From contig NZ_CAJKOX010000039.1 of NCBI RefSeq assembly GCF_905201705.1, positions 1 through 40,057 of the forward strand: a stretch of DNA of 40,057 bases, written 5' to 3'. Below, piece after piece: positions 8,755 through 15,848 of the stretch. The translations under genes were made by a program, and so were the position numbers. Every line of letters starts with the position of its first letter. Within the stretch, counting starts at the first letter, position 1. The stretch comes from an uncultured Marvinbryantia sp. (GTDB taxonomy: Bacteria; Bacillota; Clostridia; Lachnospirales; Lachnospiraceae). The notes below the pieces were generated by a model. That model had not been told where the DNA came from and ran no database searches. It was given only the letters and a program-made list of their open reading frames with translations.

Positions 8755-9234
8755 ATGGCAAAAGAAGTAAAGACGAATGCAATGCGCATTCTTGAAAAAA
8801 ATAAAATCCCCTACGAGCTGCTCACCTATGAGTGCGACGAATTTATCGACGGTCTGCACTCGGCTGCTCTGACCGGCGCTCCGGTGGAAGCTTCCTTTAA
8901 GACGCTTGTCGCCCAGGGAAAAAGCAGGGCGTACTACGTCTTTGTCCTGCCAATCGCAGAGGAAGTCGATTTAAAGAAAGCGGCAAAAGCGGCCGGCGAA
9001 AAATCTATGGAGATGATCCACGTAAAGGACATCACACCGATCACCGGATATGTGCGCGGCGGCTGCACCGCTATCGGCATGAAAAAACAGTTTCCTGTAT
9101 TCCTGCAGGAATGCGCCCAAAATTTCGACCAGATTTATGTGAGCGGCGGAAAAATCGGCGCAACCATAAAGCTTGCGCCGCAGGATTTTGTGAAAGTAAC
9201 GCGGGCGGAATATGCAGATTTCATCTCATTATAA
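8755..9234 (+). CDS. ybaK: YbaK/EbsC-family aminoacyl-tRNA deacylase (Cys-tRNA(Pro) deacylase type)
   Basis: The 159-residue cytosolic protein belongs to the YbaK/ProX editing superfamily, which hydrolyses mischarged Cys-tRNA(Pro) or related tRNAs. The N-terminus TNAMRILEKNKIPYELLTY and the central region with FKTLVAQGK, YYVFVLP, GYVRGGCTAIGMKK and the end ISGG-like VSGGKIGATIKL are typical of the family. The conserved Lys is in FKTLV, and the GGCTAIG loop is present. The ATG at 8755 is fixed by AGGAGG; the frame runs open further upstream but without family similarity. It is one of only two plus-strand genes found and forms a single-gene unit diverging from the ABC genes. Confidence 0.92.
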   Translation: MAKEVKTNAMRILEKNKIPYELLTYECDEFIDGLHSAALTGAPVEASFKTLVAQGKSRAYYVFVLPIAEEVDLKKAAKAAGEKSMEMIHVKDITPITGYVRGGCTAIGMKKQFPVFLQECAQNFDQIYVSGGKIGATIKLAPQDFVKVTRAEYADFISL

Positions 9235-9261
9235 TTTTTCATTGTTTTCGCAAAATAAATG

Positions 9262-9290
9262 TTTCAAATTATATGAAATCATTCTATAAT
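9262..9290 (+). promoter_or_regulatory. Promoter of the small toxin-like peptide mRNA
   Basis: A perfect TATAAT lies at 9285-9290; the -35 region (TTTCAA, 9262-9267, 17-base spacer) is weak. An inverted repeat TTTCA-N7-TGAAA (9262-9278) covers it and could be a regulator site. The transcript would start near 9297, inside an imperfect 7-bp stem (9296-9302 with 9314-9320), giving a folded 5' end like that of Fst-type mRNAs. Confidence 0.6.
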
Positions 9291-9328
9291 GGCTTTGTTA
9301 CCGTCCCTATACTGGCAACAGGAAGGAG

Positions 9329-9350
9329 GGAATTCATATGGGGTTCTTAA
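9329..9350 (+). repeat. Direct repeat copy A, over the toxin ribosome binding site and start codon
   Basis: GGAATTC (9329-9335) and GTTCTTAA (9343-9350) flank the ATG at 9338. The same two blocks recur at 9483-9489 and 9496-9503, one base closer together. An RNA copied from the minus strand of the downstream copy would be complementary to this initiation region. Confidence 0.75.
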
Positions 9351-9442
9351 TTACCTTCATAATTGCTGTTGCGGCAGGTGTGACATGTCACCTCATCTGC
9401 AAATGGCTGGATGGCAAAATTAACGGTAACCGGCCTAAGTAA
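9338..9442 (+). CDS. 34-residue hydrophobic peptide, candidate Fst-like type I toxin
   Basis: The short reading frame has AGGAGG (9324-9329) 8 bases before its ATG. The peptide has one predicted membrane helix (residues 2-21, LITFIIAVAAGVTCHLI), then CKWLD and a short charged tail rich in Gly, Asn, Arg and Lys. This layout, with a short helix followed by a W/L-D motif and a polar tail, matches Fst/Ldr-like membrane toxins of type I toxin-antitoxin systems. Expression would be blocked by the antisense RNA described at 9446-9520. The gene ends directly before a strong terminator. Assignment to the Fst family is by resemblance only; a small membrane peptide with another role is the alternative. 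Confidence 0.7.
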   Translation: MGFLITFIIAVAAGVTCHLICKWLDGKINGNRPK

Positions 9443-9445
9443 CAG

Positions 9446-9477
9446 AAAAACCGGAGAGCCGCCACTCTCCGGTTTTT
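9446..9477 (+). terminator. Two-way terminator between the toxin mRNA and its antisense RNA
   Basis: AAAAACCGGAGAG (9446-9458) and CTCTCCGGTTTTT (9465-9477) form a perfect 13-bp stem around the loop CCGCCA. The stem has A-runs and T-runs on both ends, so it can stop transcription from either side. It begins 4 bases after the peptide stop codon. Confidence 0.9.
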
Positions 9478-9482
9478 CGTTT

Positions 9483-9503
9483 GGAATTCTATAGAGTTCT
9501 TAA
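9483..9503 (+). repeat. Direct repeat copy B, inside the antisense RNA gene
   Basis: GGAATTC (9483-9489) and GTTCTTAA (9496-9503) repeat the blocks at the toxin start region, separated by 6 instead of 7 bases. The copy lies in the first half of the predicted antisense RNA, downstream of its start near 9520. Confidence 0.75.
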
Positions 9504-9526
9504 CCACATTTCTTCATGTCATAATT

Positions 9527-9554
9527 ATTATAACACATTTTTCTGCTTTTTCAA
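9527..9554 (-). promoter_or_regulatory. Promoter of the antisense RNA
   Basis: On the minus strand TTGAAA (9549-9554) and a perfect TATAAT (9527-9532) are separated by 16 bases. It is closer to consensus than the toxin promoter, as expected when antitoxin RNA must be in excess. The remaining stretch to 9630 shows no gene. Confidence 0.75.
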
Positions 9555-9630
9555 GTGTTTTATAAAATTATTTTGTTGCAATATTTACATAGTACGCTTG
9601 TCTTTTTGTGTTTTTAGAATCTATTTCCTT

Positions 9631-10416
9631 CTATAATATATCTTTCTTTTTATATTTCCAGAATCCGGCAATAATTCCCACGACCATATATACTATCCCC
9701 AGTGCAACCAGTCCGCCGTCCAGCGCGCCTTTGGAAATGATAGATGCCCCATCTGCATAGGCATACGGTGTGATGTATCTGACAAAACCTGCTTTTTCTG
9801 TAATATTTCCGGCTATGCCGAGAAAATACAGCACAAATGCGATTGCCATCCCAATGGTTCCGCTCCCTTTCCTTAAAAATGCAGATATTCCGAAGCAGAT
9901 TCCGGCAATTTCAAGCTGCATGGTAAGCTGTGCCAGATGATAGAGCGCAAAGGGTTTCCACTGGGGAAATTCCCCGATGATAGCAAACGCCGCCAGGGAA
10001 AATAGCACAACAAGCACATTAAAGCAAAGCAGCAGCGCAGCCGCCGCCCCAAGCTTCCAGATGCATATGCTGCCTCTGCCAACCGGATACGTAAGCAGTG
10101 TCTCTGCCGTGTGCTGCGCCTCTTCTTTGGAAAGCATTCCACATCCCAGAATTGCCGCATAAAACATCCCGCCGATGCCAAGCATAAACCCTGCATATAT
10201 CCCATAAAATCCTATAAGTTCCCCGTAGTTCAGCCGGTCCATTCCAAATGCGGCGGCGAGCCCGCCAAGCCCCTGCATCATCGCCTGAATCGGTGCCATC
10301 TGCGTTTTCAGCTCCGGAAACAGCATCAGGCAGAAAACAATCATGATTCCCACCGCAAAGCTCCAGAGCAGCATTGCCTTCCATCCCTGTTTCAATTCGT
10401 GTTTCAACAAAAACAT
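9631..10416 (-). CDS. ABC-2 type transporter permease
   Basis: The 261-residue membrane protein has about six hydrophobic segments, beginning MFLLKHELKQGWKAMLLWSF and ending GIVYMVVGIIAGFWKYKKKDIL. The start at 10416 is preferred over the longer frame because GGGAGG lies 7 bases upstream and the upstream residues (Cys- and His-rich) do not look like a permease. The TAETLLTYPVGRGSI segment is typical of ABC-2 exporters. It is the last gene of a tetR-ATPase-permease operon, 70 bases after the ATPase. Substrate unknown; drug or peptide export is the usual role of such TetR-linked systems. Confidence 0.85.
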   Translation of the reverse strand: MFLLKHELKQGWKAMLLWSFAVGIMIVFCLMLFPELKTQMAPIQAMMQGLGGLAAAFGMDRLNYGELIGFYGIYAGFMLGIGGMFYAAILGCGMLSKEEAQHTAETLLTYPVGRGSICIWKLGAAAALLLCFNVLVVLFSLAAFAIIGEFPQWKPFALYHLAQLTMQLEIAGICFGISAFLRKGSGTIGMAIAFVLYFLGIAGNITEKAGFVRYITPYAYADGASIISKGALDGGLVALGIVYMVVGIIAGFWKYKKKDIL

Positions 10417-10486
10417 ATGCCAACCTCCCTCTCCGACACTTTCGCTCTTACAAAAGCAAAAATGCCTGCCGGATATTCCATCTTTT

Positions 10487-11371
10487 TCACACCGATGCAG
10501 TATTCTTTGCATCATAAAAATGCAGAAAAACATCCTCCAGCGGCGGCTCCGTGATCGTCAGATCCGTCACCGGCAGCCCCTGAAGAGCCGCGATCAGCTC
10601 CTGCGCCGAACCGCTGTAGAGGAACGAAACGCCGTCCCCGGTTTTCTGCAGGTTCCGCACCGCAAGCTCCTTTATCTCGTCCACGCCATGTATCGTCACC
10701 CGCTTAAATGCCGAGCTGCAGATATTTGTCACATCATCGCACACCACCAGGCTGCCGTCCCGGATCACCGCCGCCCGGCTGCAGTATCTCTGTATCTCAC
10801 TGAGCACATGCGACGACAGAAAAATAGAAGCACCCTCCCGGTTCTTCTCCTGCAGCAGCGCAAAAAATTCCTTCTGCATCAGCGGGTCAAGTCCGCTGGT
10901 CGGCTCGTCAAGTATGTAGAGCGCCGCCGCATGCTGGAATGCGCACACAATGCTCACCTTTTTCCGGTTTCCCAGGGAAAGCTCCTGCACACGCTTTTCG
11001 GTATCCAGCTTAAACCTCTCGCAAAGCGCCTCCGCCGCACTCCGGCAGTCCTCTCCATAAAAAGAAGCGGCAAACTGCAGCGCCTCGCGCACCTTCATCC
11101 CATTGTAAAAGGCAGGCTCCGACGGCAGATAACCAACCCGGCGCAAAATCTCAATCTTATTTGTCTGTATGGATTTTCCAAACAGCTCCGCCGTTCCGCT
11201 ATCGGGCTTTAAAAGTCCCAGCATGGTGCGGATGGTCGTGCTCTTCCCGGCGCCGTTCGGACCGATAAAGCCGAATATTTCTCCCTCGTGCACCTCTAAA
11301 GACAGATTCTCAATCCCCCGGTGCTTCCCATAATATTTCGTCAGATTACAGAGCCTTATGATTTCACCCAT
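10487..11371 (-). CDS. ABC transporter ATP-binding protein (CcmA/BcrA type) of the TetR-linked exporter
   Basis: The 294-residue ATPase starts MGEIIRLCNLTKYYGKHRG. Walker A is GPNGAGKSTT, the Q-loop follows in the region GYLPSEP, the signature is the degenerate LSLGNRKKVSIVCA, and Walker B is LYILDEPTSGLDP. The C-terminal 80 residues are the usual exporter-type extension. The ATG at 11371 lies one base after the tetR stop codon, so the two are translationally coupled; the frame is open further upstream but only over the tetR gene. It pairs with the single permease downstream, which may act as a homodimer. Confidence 0.9.
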   Translation of the reverse strand: MGEIIRLCNLTKYYGKHRGIENLSLEVHEGEIFGFIGPNGAGKSTTIRTMLGLLKPDSGTAELFGKSIQTNKIEILRRVGYLPSEPAFYNGMKVREALQFAASFYGEDCRSAAEALCERFKLDTEKRVQELSLGNRKKVSIVCAFQHAAALYILDEPTSGLDPLMQKEFFALLQEKNREGASIFLSSHVLSEIQRYCSRAAVIRDGSLVVCDDVTNICSSAFKRVTIHGVDEIKELAVRNLQKTGDGVSFLYSGSAQELIAALQGLPVTDLTITEPPLEDVFLHFYDAKNTASV

Positions 11372-11372
11372 C

Positions 11373-12002
11373 TCAATCCCTCTTTCCACAATAATCCTTC
11401 CGCTGGTATACGCTTCTCCAGAAATCAACCAGCTTCCGGAAAACCAGCTGCGCCCTGTCCAGGTCGACCTCCCCTGCCTGCAGCATCGCGCGCACACATC
11501 CGTCCGATGCCCAGAACATCTCCAGGTACATCATTTCAAGATCCAGCCCCGGTGCAAACTGTGCAATGTCAATCCCGGCAAACAGTGGTTCATTATACTG
11601 CTCCAGAACCTTCTGCGCCCATTCCTGCACATCCTTCGCCACTTCCTCATCCTTCTCATAATACGCAAGAAGGACAAAGCCCGAAAGCTCCGGCTGCTCC
11701 TTCATCATTCTCAGCTTCAGCTCCATCCCGCTCTCCAGAATTTCAAAAAAATCCTTTTTCTGCAGCACCTTCTGCACGTCGATCATTTCCTGCGCGGCGC
11801 GCATCGCTTCCCCAAGCAGAAACAGATACAGTTCCTTCTTATTTTTAAAATAATGGAACAGCAGAGACTTGCTGATATCCGCTTCCTTCGCAATCTCGCC
11901 CACCGCGCATTTTCGGTAGATATCCCGCGAAAAAACCTTCCATCCGGCACGAATGATCCTCTGCTGTTTTTCTTCGGAAAGCATATAAAATTTTTCATTC
12001 AT
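11373..12002 (-). CDS. TetR/AcrR family transcriptional regulator
   Basis: The 209-residue protein begins MNEKFYMLSEEKQQRIIRAG. Its N-terminal helix-turn-helix has the typical TetR pattern AVGEIAKEADISKSLLFHYFKNKKELYLFL. The C-terminal ligand domain has no recognisable specificity. A start at 12044 is possible but has no ribosome binding site. As the first gene of the exporter operon it most likely represses its own operon and is released by the exported compound. A near-palindrome about 46 bases upstream is a candidate operator. Confidence 0.9.
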   Translation of the reverse strand: MNEKFYMLSEEKQQRIIRAGWKVFSRDIYRKCAVGEIAKEADISKSLLFHYFKNKKELYLFLLGEAMRAAQEMIDVQKVLQKKDFFEILESGMELKLRMMKEQPELSGFVLLAYYEKDEEVAKDVQEWAQKVLEQYNEPLFAGIDIAQFAPGLDLEMMYLEMFWASDGCVRAMLQAGEVDLDRAQLVFRKLVDFWRSVYQRKDYCGKRD

Positions 12003-12047
12003 CGTCCTGCCCTCTGCGTTTCTCCTTCCGTTCTCTGCTGTCATTCT

Positions 12048-12063
12048 AACAGTATTGACCGTT
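12048..12063. promoter_or_regulatory. Candidate TetR operator
   Basis: AACAGTATTGACCGTT is an imperfect inverted repeat (AACAGT against AACGGT on the other strand). It lies directly upstream of the tetR start. Position suggests self-regulation; the short arms make this tentative. Confidence 0.35.
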
Positions 12064-12130
12064 TTGGGGAAGACCTTTCCCGAAATTTCCGCGGAAAGAT
12101 TTTCCCCAGTCTCCCGGAGGGCAGACGTCT

Positions 12131-12144
12131 AAGGGCATGCCCTT
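12131..12144. repeat. Palindrome AAGGGCATGCCCTT downstream of the exporter operon
   Basis: This perfect 14-bp palindrome sits next to a second short palindrome (AGACGTCT, 12124-12131) in the 174-base gap after the permease stop at 12177. It may act as a terminator or mRNA-stabilising stem for the minus-strand operon. Part of it resembles the repeat at 16334-16347. Confidence 0.45.
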
Positions 12145-12176
12145 CCCGACCGCTGCCGGGCACAATATGTGAAATA

Positions 12177-13334
12177 TCACTCCCGCTGCCTTGCTTTGCT
12201 GACCGCCAGCGTCACGCAGAAGCACGCCGCAGCAAACAAAAGCTGAATTGCAAGCCCCTGCAGGATATTCTGCCGCATTTCTGCGGTCAGATGCTCATAA
12301 TCTCCCAGAATGCCGTTAATCCTGGAGTACCAGTATGTCGGCGTGAAACCGGCAACCATTTTCACCCCATTGCCAAGCATTTCAATCGGAACAAAGATTC
12401 CTCCGATAAAGCAGAGTCCCAGAGATACCACATTATTGATACCGTTTAGTGCGTTTACCGAGTTTACCACCGTTCCGCAGAGATACGCCAGCGTCATCGC
12501 CACTACCATGCAGGCAAAGCTGTTCAGCAGATACCAGAAGCAGTTCGGCGAGGTGAATGCGCCGCCCCGGTACAGAGCCGCCTGCACCGCCACGCAGATC
12601 CCCCACACTGCCATTCCCACCAGCAGGAAGGACGCGGTTGCCGCCATATTCTGTCTGAGCAGCGACACTGACGAACAGGTCATGCGGCGCCTTATTTCTT
12701 TCTTCTTAAACGTCATGACCACAGAGCTTAAACACATAATAATTCCGGTAAGCATTGCATACGGAAGATAAGCAAAATAATAATTATAGTCCGCACGCTG
12801 CCCGCCGTTTCCGTTAATGTCAAGCAGCGTTACCTGTCCTTTCTTTTCCGAAAGTGCCAGCGCCTTTTCGCAGGATTCTTCAAAGGAAAATCCACCCGTC
12901 TGGTAAACCCGTATCTGGTTCAGCAGGGAATTGATTTTGGCATCCAGATAAAATCCTGCAGAAGATCCGGGCACCTTTATTGTCTGTACTTCAGCCTCAC
13001 CATTTTCAAACGCCGCCTGCGTTCCCTGCGGCACAATCAGCACATAACTGATGTTGCGGTAAAACAGCTCCTCCTGTATCGTCTGCTCATCATCCGCAAT
13101 CTCCACCAGCTTCTGCTCCCGCTGAATGTAACTTTTTAATGTGTCCCCCAGGGCGCCGCCCTCGCGGTCAATCACCGCCACCGCCAGCTTTACCGCCGCA
13201 AAATTCCCCGTCACGCCCGTATCGCCGAGACTTTTCTGAATCGCTACGGAAATGCCTATAAAAATGCAGACATACATTACCATGATGCCGATATTGCGCT
13301 TTATGATATTTCCATACCCCTTAAATACTCTCAT
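12177..13334 (-). CDS. ABC-2 family transporter permease (second subunit)
   Basis: The 385-residue protein has an N-terminal membrane helix (about 15-33), an external domain of about 170 residues, and five or more C-terminal helices (YFAYLPYAMLTGIIMCLSSVV onward). This is the PF12698-type architecture of ABC-2 exporters. Its start overlaps the end of the preceding permease gene by 14 bases, so the two are probably made together and form a heterodimer. The conserved loop GGIFVPIEMLGNGVKMVAGFTPTYW before the last helices is typical of the family. Substrate unknown. Confidence 0.85.
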   Translation of the reverse strand: MRVFKGYGNIIKRNIGIMVMYVCIFIGISVAIQKSLGDTGVTGNFAAVKLAVAVIDREGGALGDTLKSYIQREQKLVEIADDEQTIQEELFYRNISYVLIVPQGTQAAFENGEAEVQTIKVPGSSAGFYLDAKINSLLNQIRVYQTGGFSFEESCEKALALSEKKGQVTLLDINGNGGQRADYNYYFAYLPYAMLTGIIMCLSSVVMTFKKKEIRRRMTCSSVSLLRQNMAATASFLLVGMAVWGICVAVQAALYRGGAFTSPNCFWYLLNSFACMVVAMTLAYLCGTVVNSVNALNGINNVVSLGLCFIGGIFVPIEMLGNGVKMVAGFTPTYWYSRINGILGDYEHLTAEMRQNILQGLAIQLLFAAACFCVTLAVSKARQRE

Positions 13335-14433
13335 AGCGTTCCCTCCTCAGTGTCAGCCATGCCGCCGCCAGCAGAAGCACAGTGATTGCCGCCAGAAGCA
13401 GCAGATTCGTGCGGTACCTCGCCGGGTTGTCGTACACCGACACGCTGTAAAACGCATCCGCAATCAACGCCGCCGGATTGATGCGGTTTATAACAGGGCA
13501 GTGATGCTCCACGATATCCTTCATGTTTCCCATCATCAGCCCGGCAAGAAAACTCATCAGCAAAGACGAAACCACCAGAATCGCAATCTTAAAGCCCTCC
13601 GCCATACGTCTTCCGCCGAGAAACATTCCGTACGCCACTCCGGTCAGACTCCCCAGCACGCAGACCGGCAGCAGAAGTATCCATTTTTTCCCGAAGGAAA
13701 TGCCAAGTGCATACATATACAGAAGCAGAATGCAGACACAGAAAAACTGTACCGTAAAACATGCCAGCGTCTCCGCCAGAAGCATCTGCAGGCGGTCCGC
13801 CGGAGCAGCGCTTCTTCTTGCTGCCAGCGGAGACTGGTCCGCGCGCATATCGATAGCGGCCACCATTCCCAGAAAGCCTCCAAACAGGCAGGTCATTCCG
13901 ACCAGCGCAAAAAAGTATGCTATATTATCATCCGTCGTCTCCCCAAGCATGTTCACAGACTGCGTCATTTCCCGGTAATCCGTCATTGCCGCAATCGCCG
14001 CCGGAAGCTTCAGCGGATTATTTTTCCCGATATCTGTCAGCATCTGCTCATTTTCCAGATACCCCTCCAGCAGCGCCTCCAGAATGCTCTCATTCATATT
14101 GGAAGCGGAGACCGTCAGCTCCGGCTCCTTTCTGCTGTAAAAAATTCCCTTCACCACGCCGTTTTTCAGCGCTTCCTCCGCCTGCGCGCTCTCCATTTGC
14201 GTGAGAACAAGCATGTCGCCGTCCAGCGCGTCAAGAAATGTCTCAAACGCAGTATTATTTTCTGAGACAAGCGCTACCGGAATTTTCTGCATCTGCTCAA
14301 CATCAATTCCGCTGCCAAATGTCACATAAAAAAATGTTGCCATAATTAGTGGAAACAGGATCGACCAGAAAATTTCCTCTTTGCTGCGGATATTCCGTTT
14401 CAGACTGCTGATATATAATCGTCCCATATCCAT
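13321..14433 (-). CDS. ABC-2 family transporter permease (first subunit)
   Basis: The 370-residue protein has the same architecture as the gene after it: one N-terminal helix (about 25-42, FWSILFPLIMATFFYVTF), an external domain, and C-terminal helices from about residue 170. AGGAGG overlaps the stop codon of the ATPase gene and lies 6 bases before the ATG, showing tight coupling. The SPLAARRSAAPADRLQ segment is the cytoplasmic coupling region found in exporters. Together with the downstream permease it would form the membrane channel of an ABC exporter, perhaps for a drug, lipid or peptide. Confidence 0.85.
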   Translation of the reverse strand: MDMGRLYISSLKRNIRSKEEIFWSILFPLIMATFFYVTFGSGIDVEQMQKIPVALVSENNTAFETFLDALDGDMLVLTQMESAQAEEALKNGVVKGIFYSRKEPELTVSASNMNESILEALLEGYLENEQMLTDIGKNNPLKLPAAIAAMTDYREMTQSVNMLGETTDDNIAYFFALVGMTCLFGGFLGMVAAIDMRADQSPLAARRSAAPADRLQMLLAETLACFTVQFFCVCILLLYMYALGISFGKKWILLLPVCVLGSLTGVAYGMFLGGRRMAEGFKIAILVVSSLLMSFLAGLMMGNMKDIVEHHCPVINRINPAALIADAFYSVSVYDNPARYRTNLLLLAAITVLLLAAAWLTLRRERYESI

Positions 14434-14437
14434 CCTC

Positions 14438-15370
14438 CTAGTCCCTCAGTTCCTTTCCGGTAATTTCCAGAAATACGTCGTTCAAAGTCGGCATTTCCGA
14501 AAGCACTCTGCCAAACGCCACCTCCTGCTCCTGCAGATAATTAAGAAGTCTCACAAGATTATGCTTTGCGCTGGTGCATTTCACTTTTAATGTGCGCTCC
14601 TCATTATAATCTGTTGCAAACACATGCGGCAGCTCTGCAATCTCTTTAAGCTGCGCCTCCGTCAGCACAATCCCTTCTATTATGATCGTTTCTCCCGTCT
14701 TAATCATGCGCTTCAGTTCCTCGGACGTCCCCGCCGCGATGCTGCGCCCGTGATCCATAATCATGATCCTGCTGCAGATCTGCTCCACCTCTTCCATATA
14801 ATGAGAGGTGTAGATAATCGTCGCGCCCTTCTTGTTCAGCTCCAGGATCCCTTCCAGGATTCTGTTGCGGCTCTGCGGATCTACCGCCACCGTCGGCTCA
14901 TCCATGATGATAAGACGCGGCTGGTGCGCGATCCCACAGGCAATGTTCAACCTGCGCAGCAGACCGCCGGAGAGCTTTCTCGGAAACATTTTCCGATAAT
15001 CCTCCAGACCGACAAACGCGATTGCCTCTTCCGTCAGGCGCTTCCGCTCCATCTTATCCTTCACATACAGCCCGCAGAAATAGTCAATATTTTCCCAGAC
15101 CGTCATCTGTTCAAACACAGCAACATTCTGCGGGACCACCCCGATCTGCCGTTTGAGATCGTAACTGTCCGGATGCATCTCTTCTCCAAACACGGTGACA
15201 GTCCCCTTGTCATATTTCAGCAGCGCCAGCAGGCAGTTGATCGCCGTCGTCTTGCCGGAGCCATTCGGTCCCAGCAGACCAAACACTTCGCCCTCGCGGA
15301 TATCCAGGTTAAAATGATCCAGCGCCACCAGATCCCCATATCGTTTTACCAGATTTTCAATGTGTATCAT
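14438..15370 (-). CDS. ABC transporter ATP-binding protein (CcmA/DrrA type)
   Basis: The 310-residue ATPase starts MIHIENLVKRYGDLVALDHF. GGGAGG just upstream fixes the ATG at 15370; the frame is open further up but passes through the promoter. Motifs are Walker A GPNGSGKTT, signature LSGGLLRRLNIACG, Walker B LIIMDEPTVAVDP and the switch His in IYTSHYMEE. It is the first gene of a three-gene exporter operon and drives the two permeases that follow 4 bases later. A palindromic site and -10 box upstream suggest control by a separate regulator, since none is encoded in the operon. Confidence 0.9.
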   Translation of the reverse strand: MIHIENLVKRYGDLVALDHFNLDIREGEVFGLLGPNGSGKTTAINCLLALLKYDKGTVTVFGEEMHPDSYDLKRQIGVVPQNVAVFEQMTVWENIDYFCGLYVKDKMERKRLTEEAIAFVGLEDYRKMFPRKLSGGLLRRLNIACGIAHQPRLIIMDEPTVAVDPQSRNRILEGILELNKKGATIIYTSHYMEEVEQICSRIMIMDHGRSIAAGTSEELKRMIKTGETIIIEGIVLTEAQLKEIAELPHVFATDYNEERTLKVKCTSAKHNLVRLLNYLQEQEVAFGRVLSEMPTLNDVFLEITGKELRD

Positions 15371-15464
15371 ATTTGCCTCCCTTGCTGCGTCCCCTGTTCT
15401 TTGCTTAAAGATGCTATGCATCTCCTCAATGGACTGACAGCCCAAAATACCTTTTACATCTCTG

Positions 15465-15547
15465 ATTATACCCTTATCCCTGGCACCGCAAAAGTGTCTT
15501 GCGTCAGCAATCCGCATGACATTTGTCATAAATTCTGTCGTAAATTC
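15465..15547 (-). promoter_or_regulatory. Promoter and candidate operator of the second ABC exporter
   Basis: On the minus strand a perfect TATAAT (15465-15470) has only a poor -35 (TTTTGC, 17-base spacer). About 20 bases further upstream lies a perfect inverted repeat ATGACA-TT-TGTCAT (15516-15529). A 12-bp tandem repeat, TGTCATAAATTC then TGTCGTAAATTC (15524-15547), overlaps it. A weak -35 with an upstream palindrome suggests an activator site. Confidence 0.5.
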
Positions 15548-15585
15548 AAAAAGCCTGATTCTTTTTGCATAGAATCAGACTTTTT
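15548..15585 (-). terminator. Terminator of the DUF3791/DUF3990 operon
   Basis: AAAAAG-C-CTGATTCT (15548-15562) pairs with AGAATCAG-A-CTTTTT (15571-15585) around an 8-base loop, with a T-run on the minus strand. It lies 50 bases after the last DUF3791 gene. It separates that operon from the ABC exporter promoter. Confidence 0.8.
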
Positions 15586-15635
15586 CTGTGCTCTCGATTT
15601 TGCAGGCTTTTCCTGCAGCATTAACGCCATTGGCG

Positions 15636-15848
15636 TTATTCTTTCTGGCTGTATTCCTGTTCCAGTTCTTCTGCCAGGTACGCATCGCTCATACAGTGCA
15701 TATCCGATACCCCGTCCCGGATTAGCTGATAGACTTCGGAATGGTAAAAAAAGTCCAGTACAGCATCCAACGAGATCCCTTGCTGTTTTGCAAAATACTC
15801 GATCACACGACTATATTTTTTTTGAAGCAAAATCGGGTTTGCATTCAT
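15636..15848 (-). CDS. DUF3791-type small protein
   Basis: The 70-residue protein MNANPILLQKKYSRVIEYFA... ends in YLAEELEQEYSQKE. It has the typical short helical layout of DUF3791-type proteins found next to DUF3990 genes in gut Firmicutes, with FFYHSEVYQLIRDGVSDMHC as the core. Function is unknown. Its ATG overlaps the stop codon of the original DUF3990 frame (ATGA), so it was made in step with that protein and may be its partner or antitoxin. It appears intact although its partner gene is broken. Confidence 0.75.
   Translation of the reverse strand: MNANPILLQKKYSRVIEYFAKQQGISLDAVLDFFYHSEVYQLIRDGVSDMHCMSDAYLAEELEQEYSQKE

Larger units (their letters stand above)
9446..9520 (-). ncRNA. Predicted antisense RNA (type I antitoxin)
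   Basis: A consensus promoter at 9527-9554 points toward the toxin gene and the two-way terminator stops it at about 9446, giving an RNA of about 75 nt. Its 3' part is complementary to the end of the toxin mRNA. Its 5' part contains the complement of repeat copy B and can therefore also pair with copy A around the toxin start codon. This matches the RNAI/RNAII arrangement of Fst systems, with an antitoxin RNA of similar size. Expression is inferred. Confidence 0.65.
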
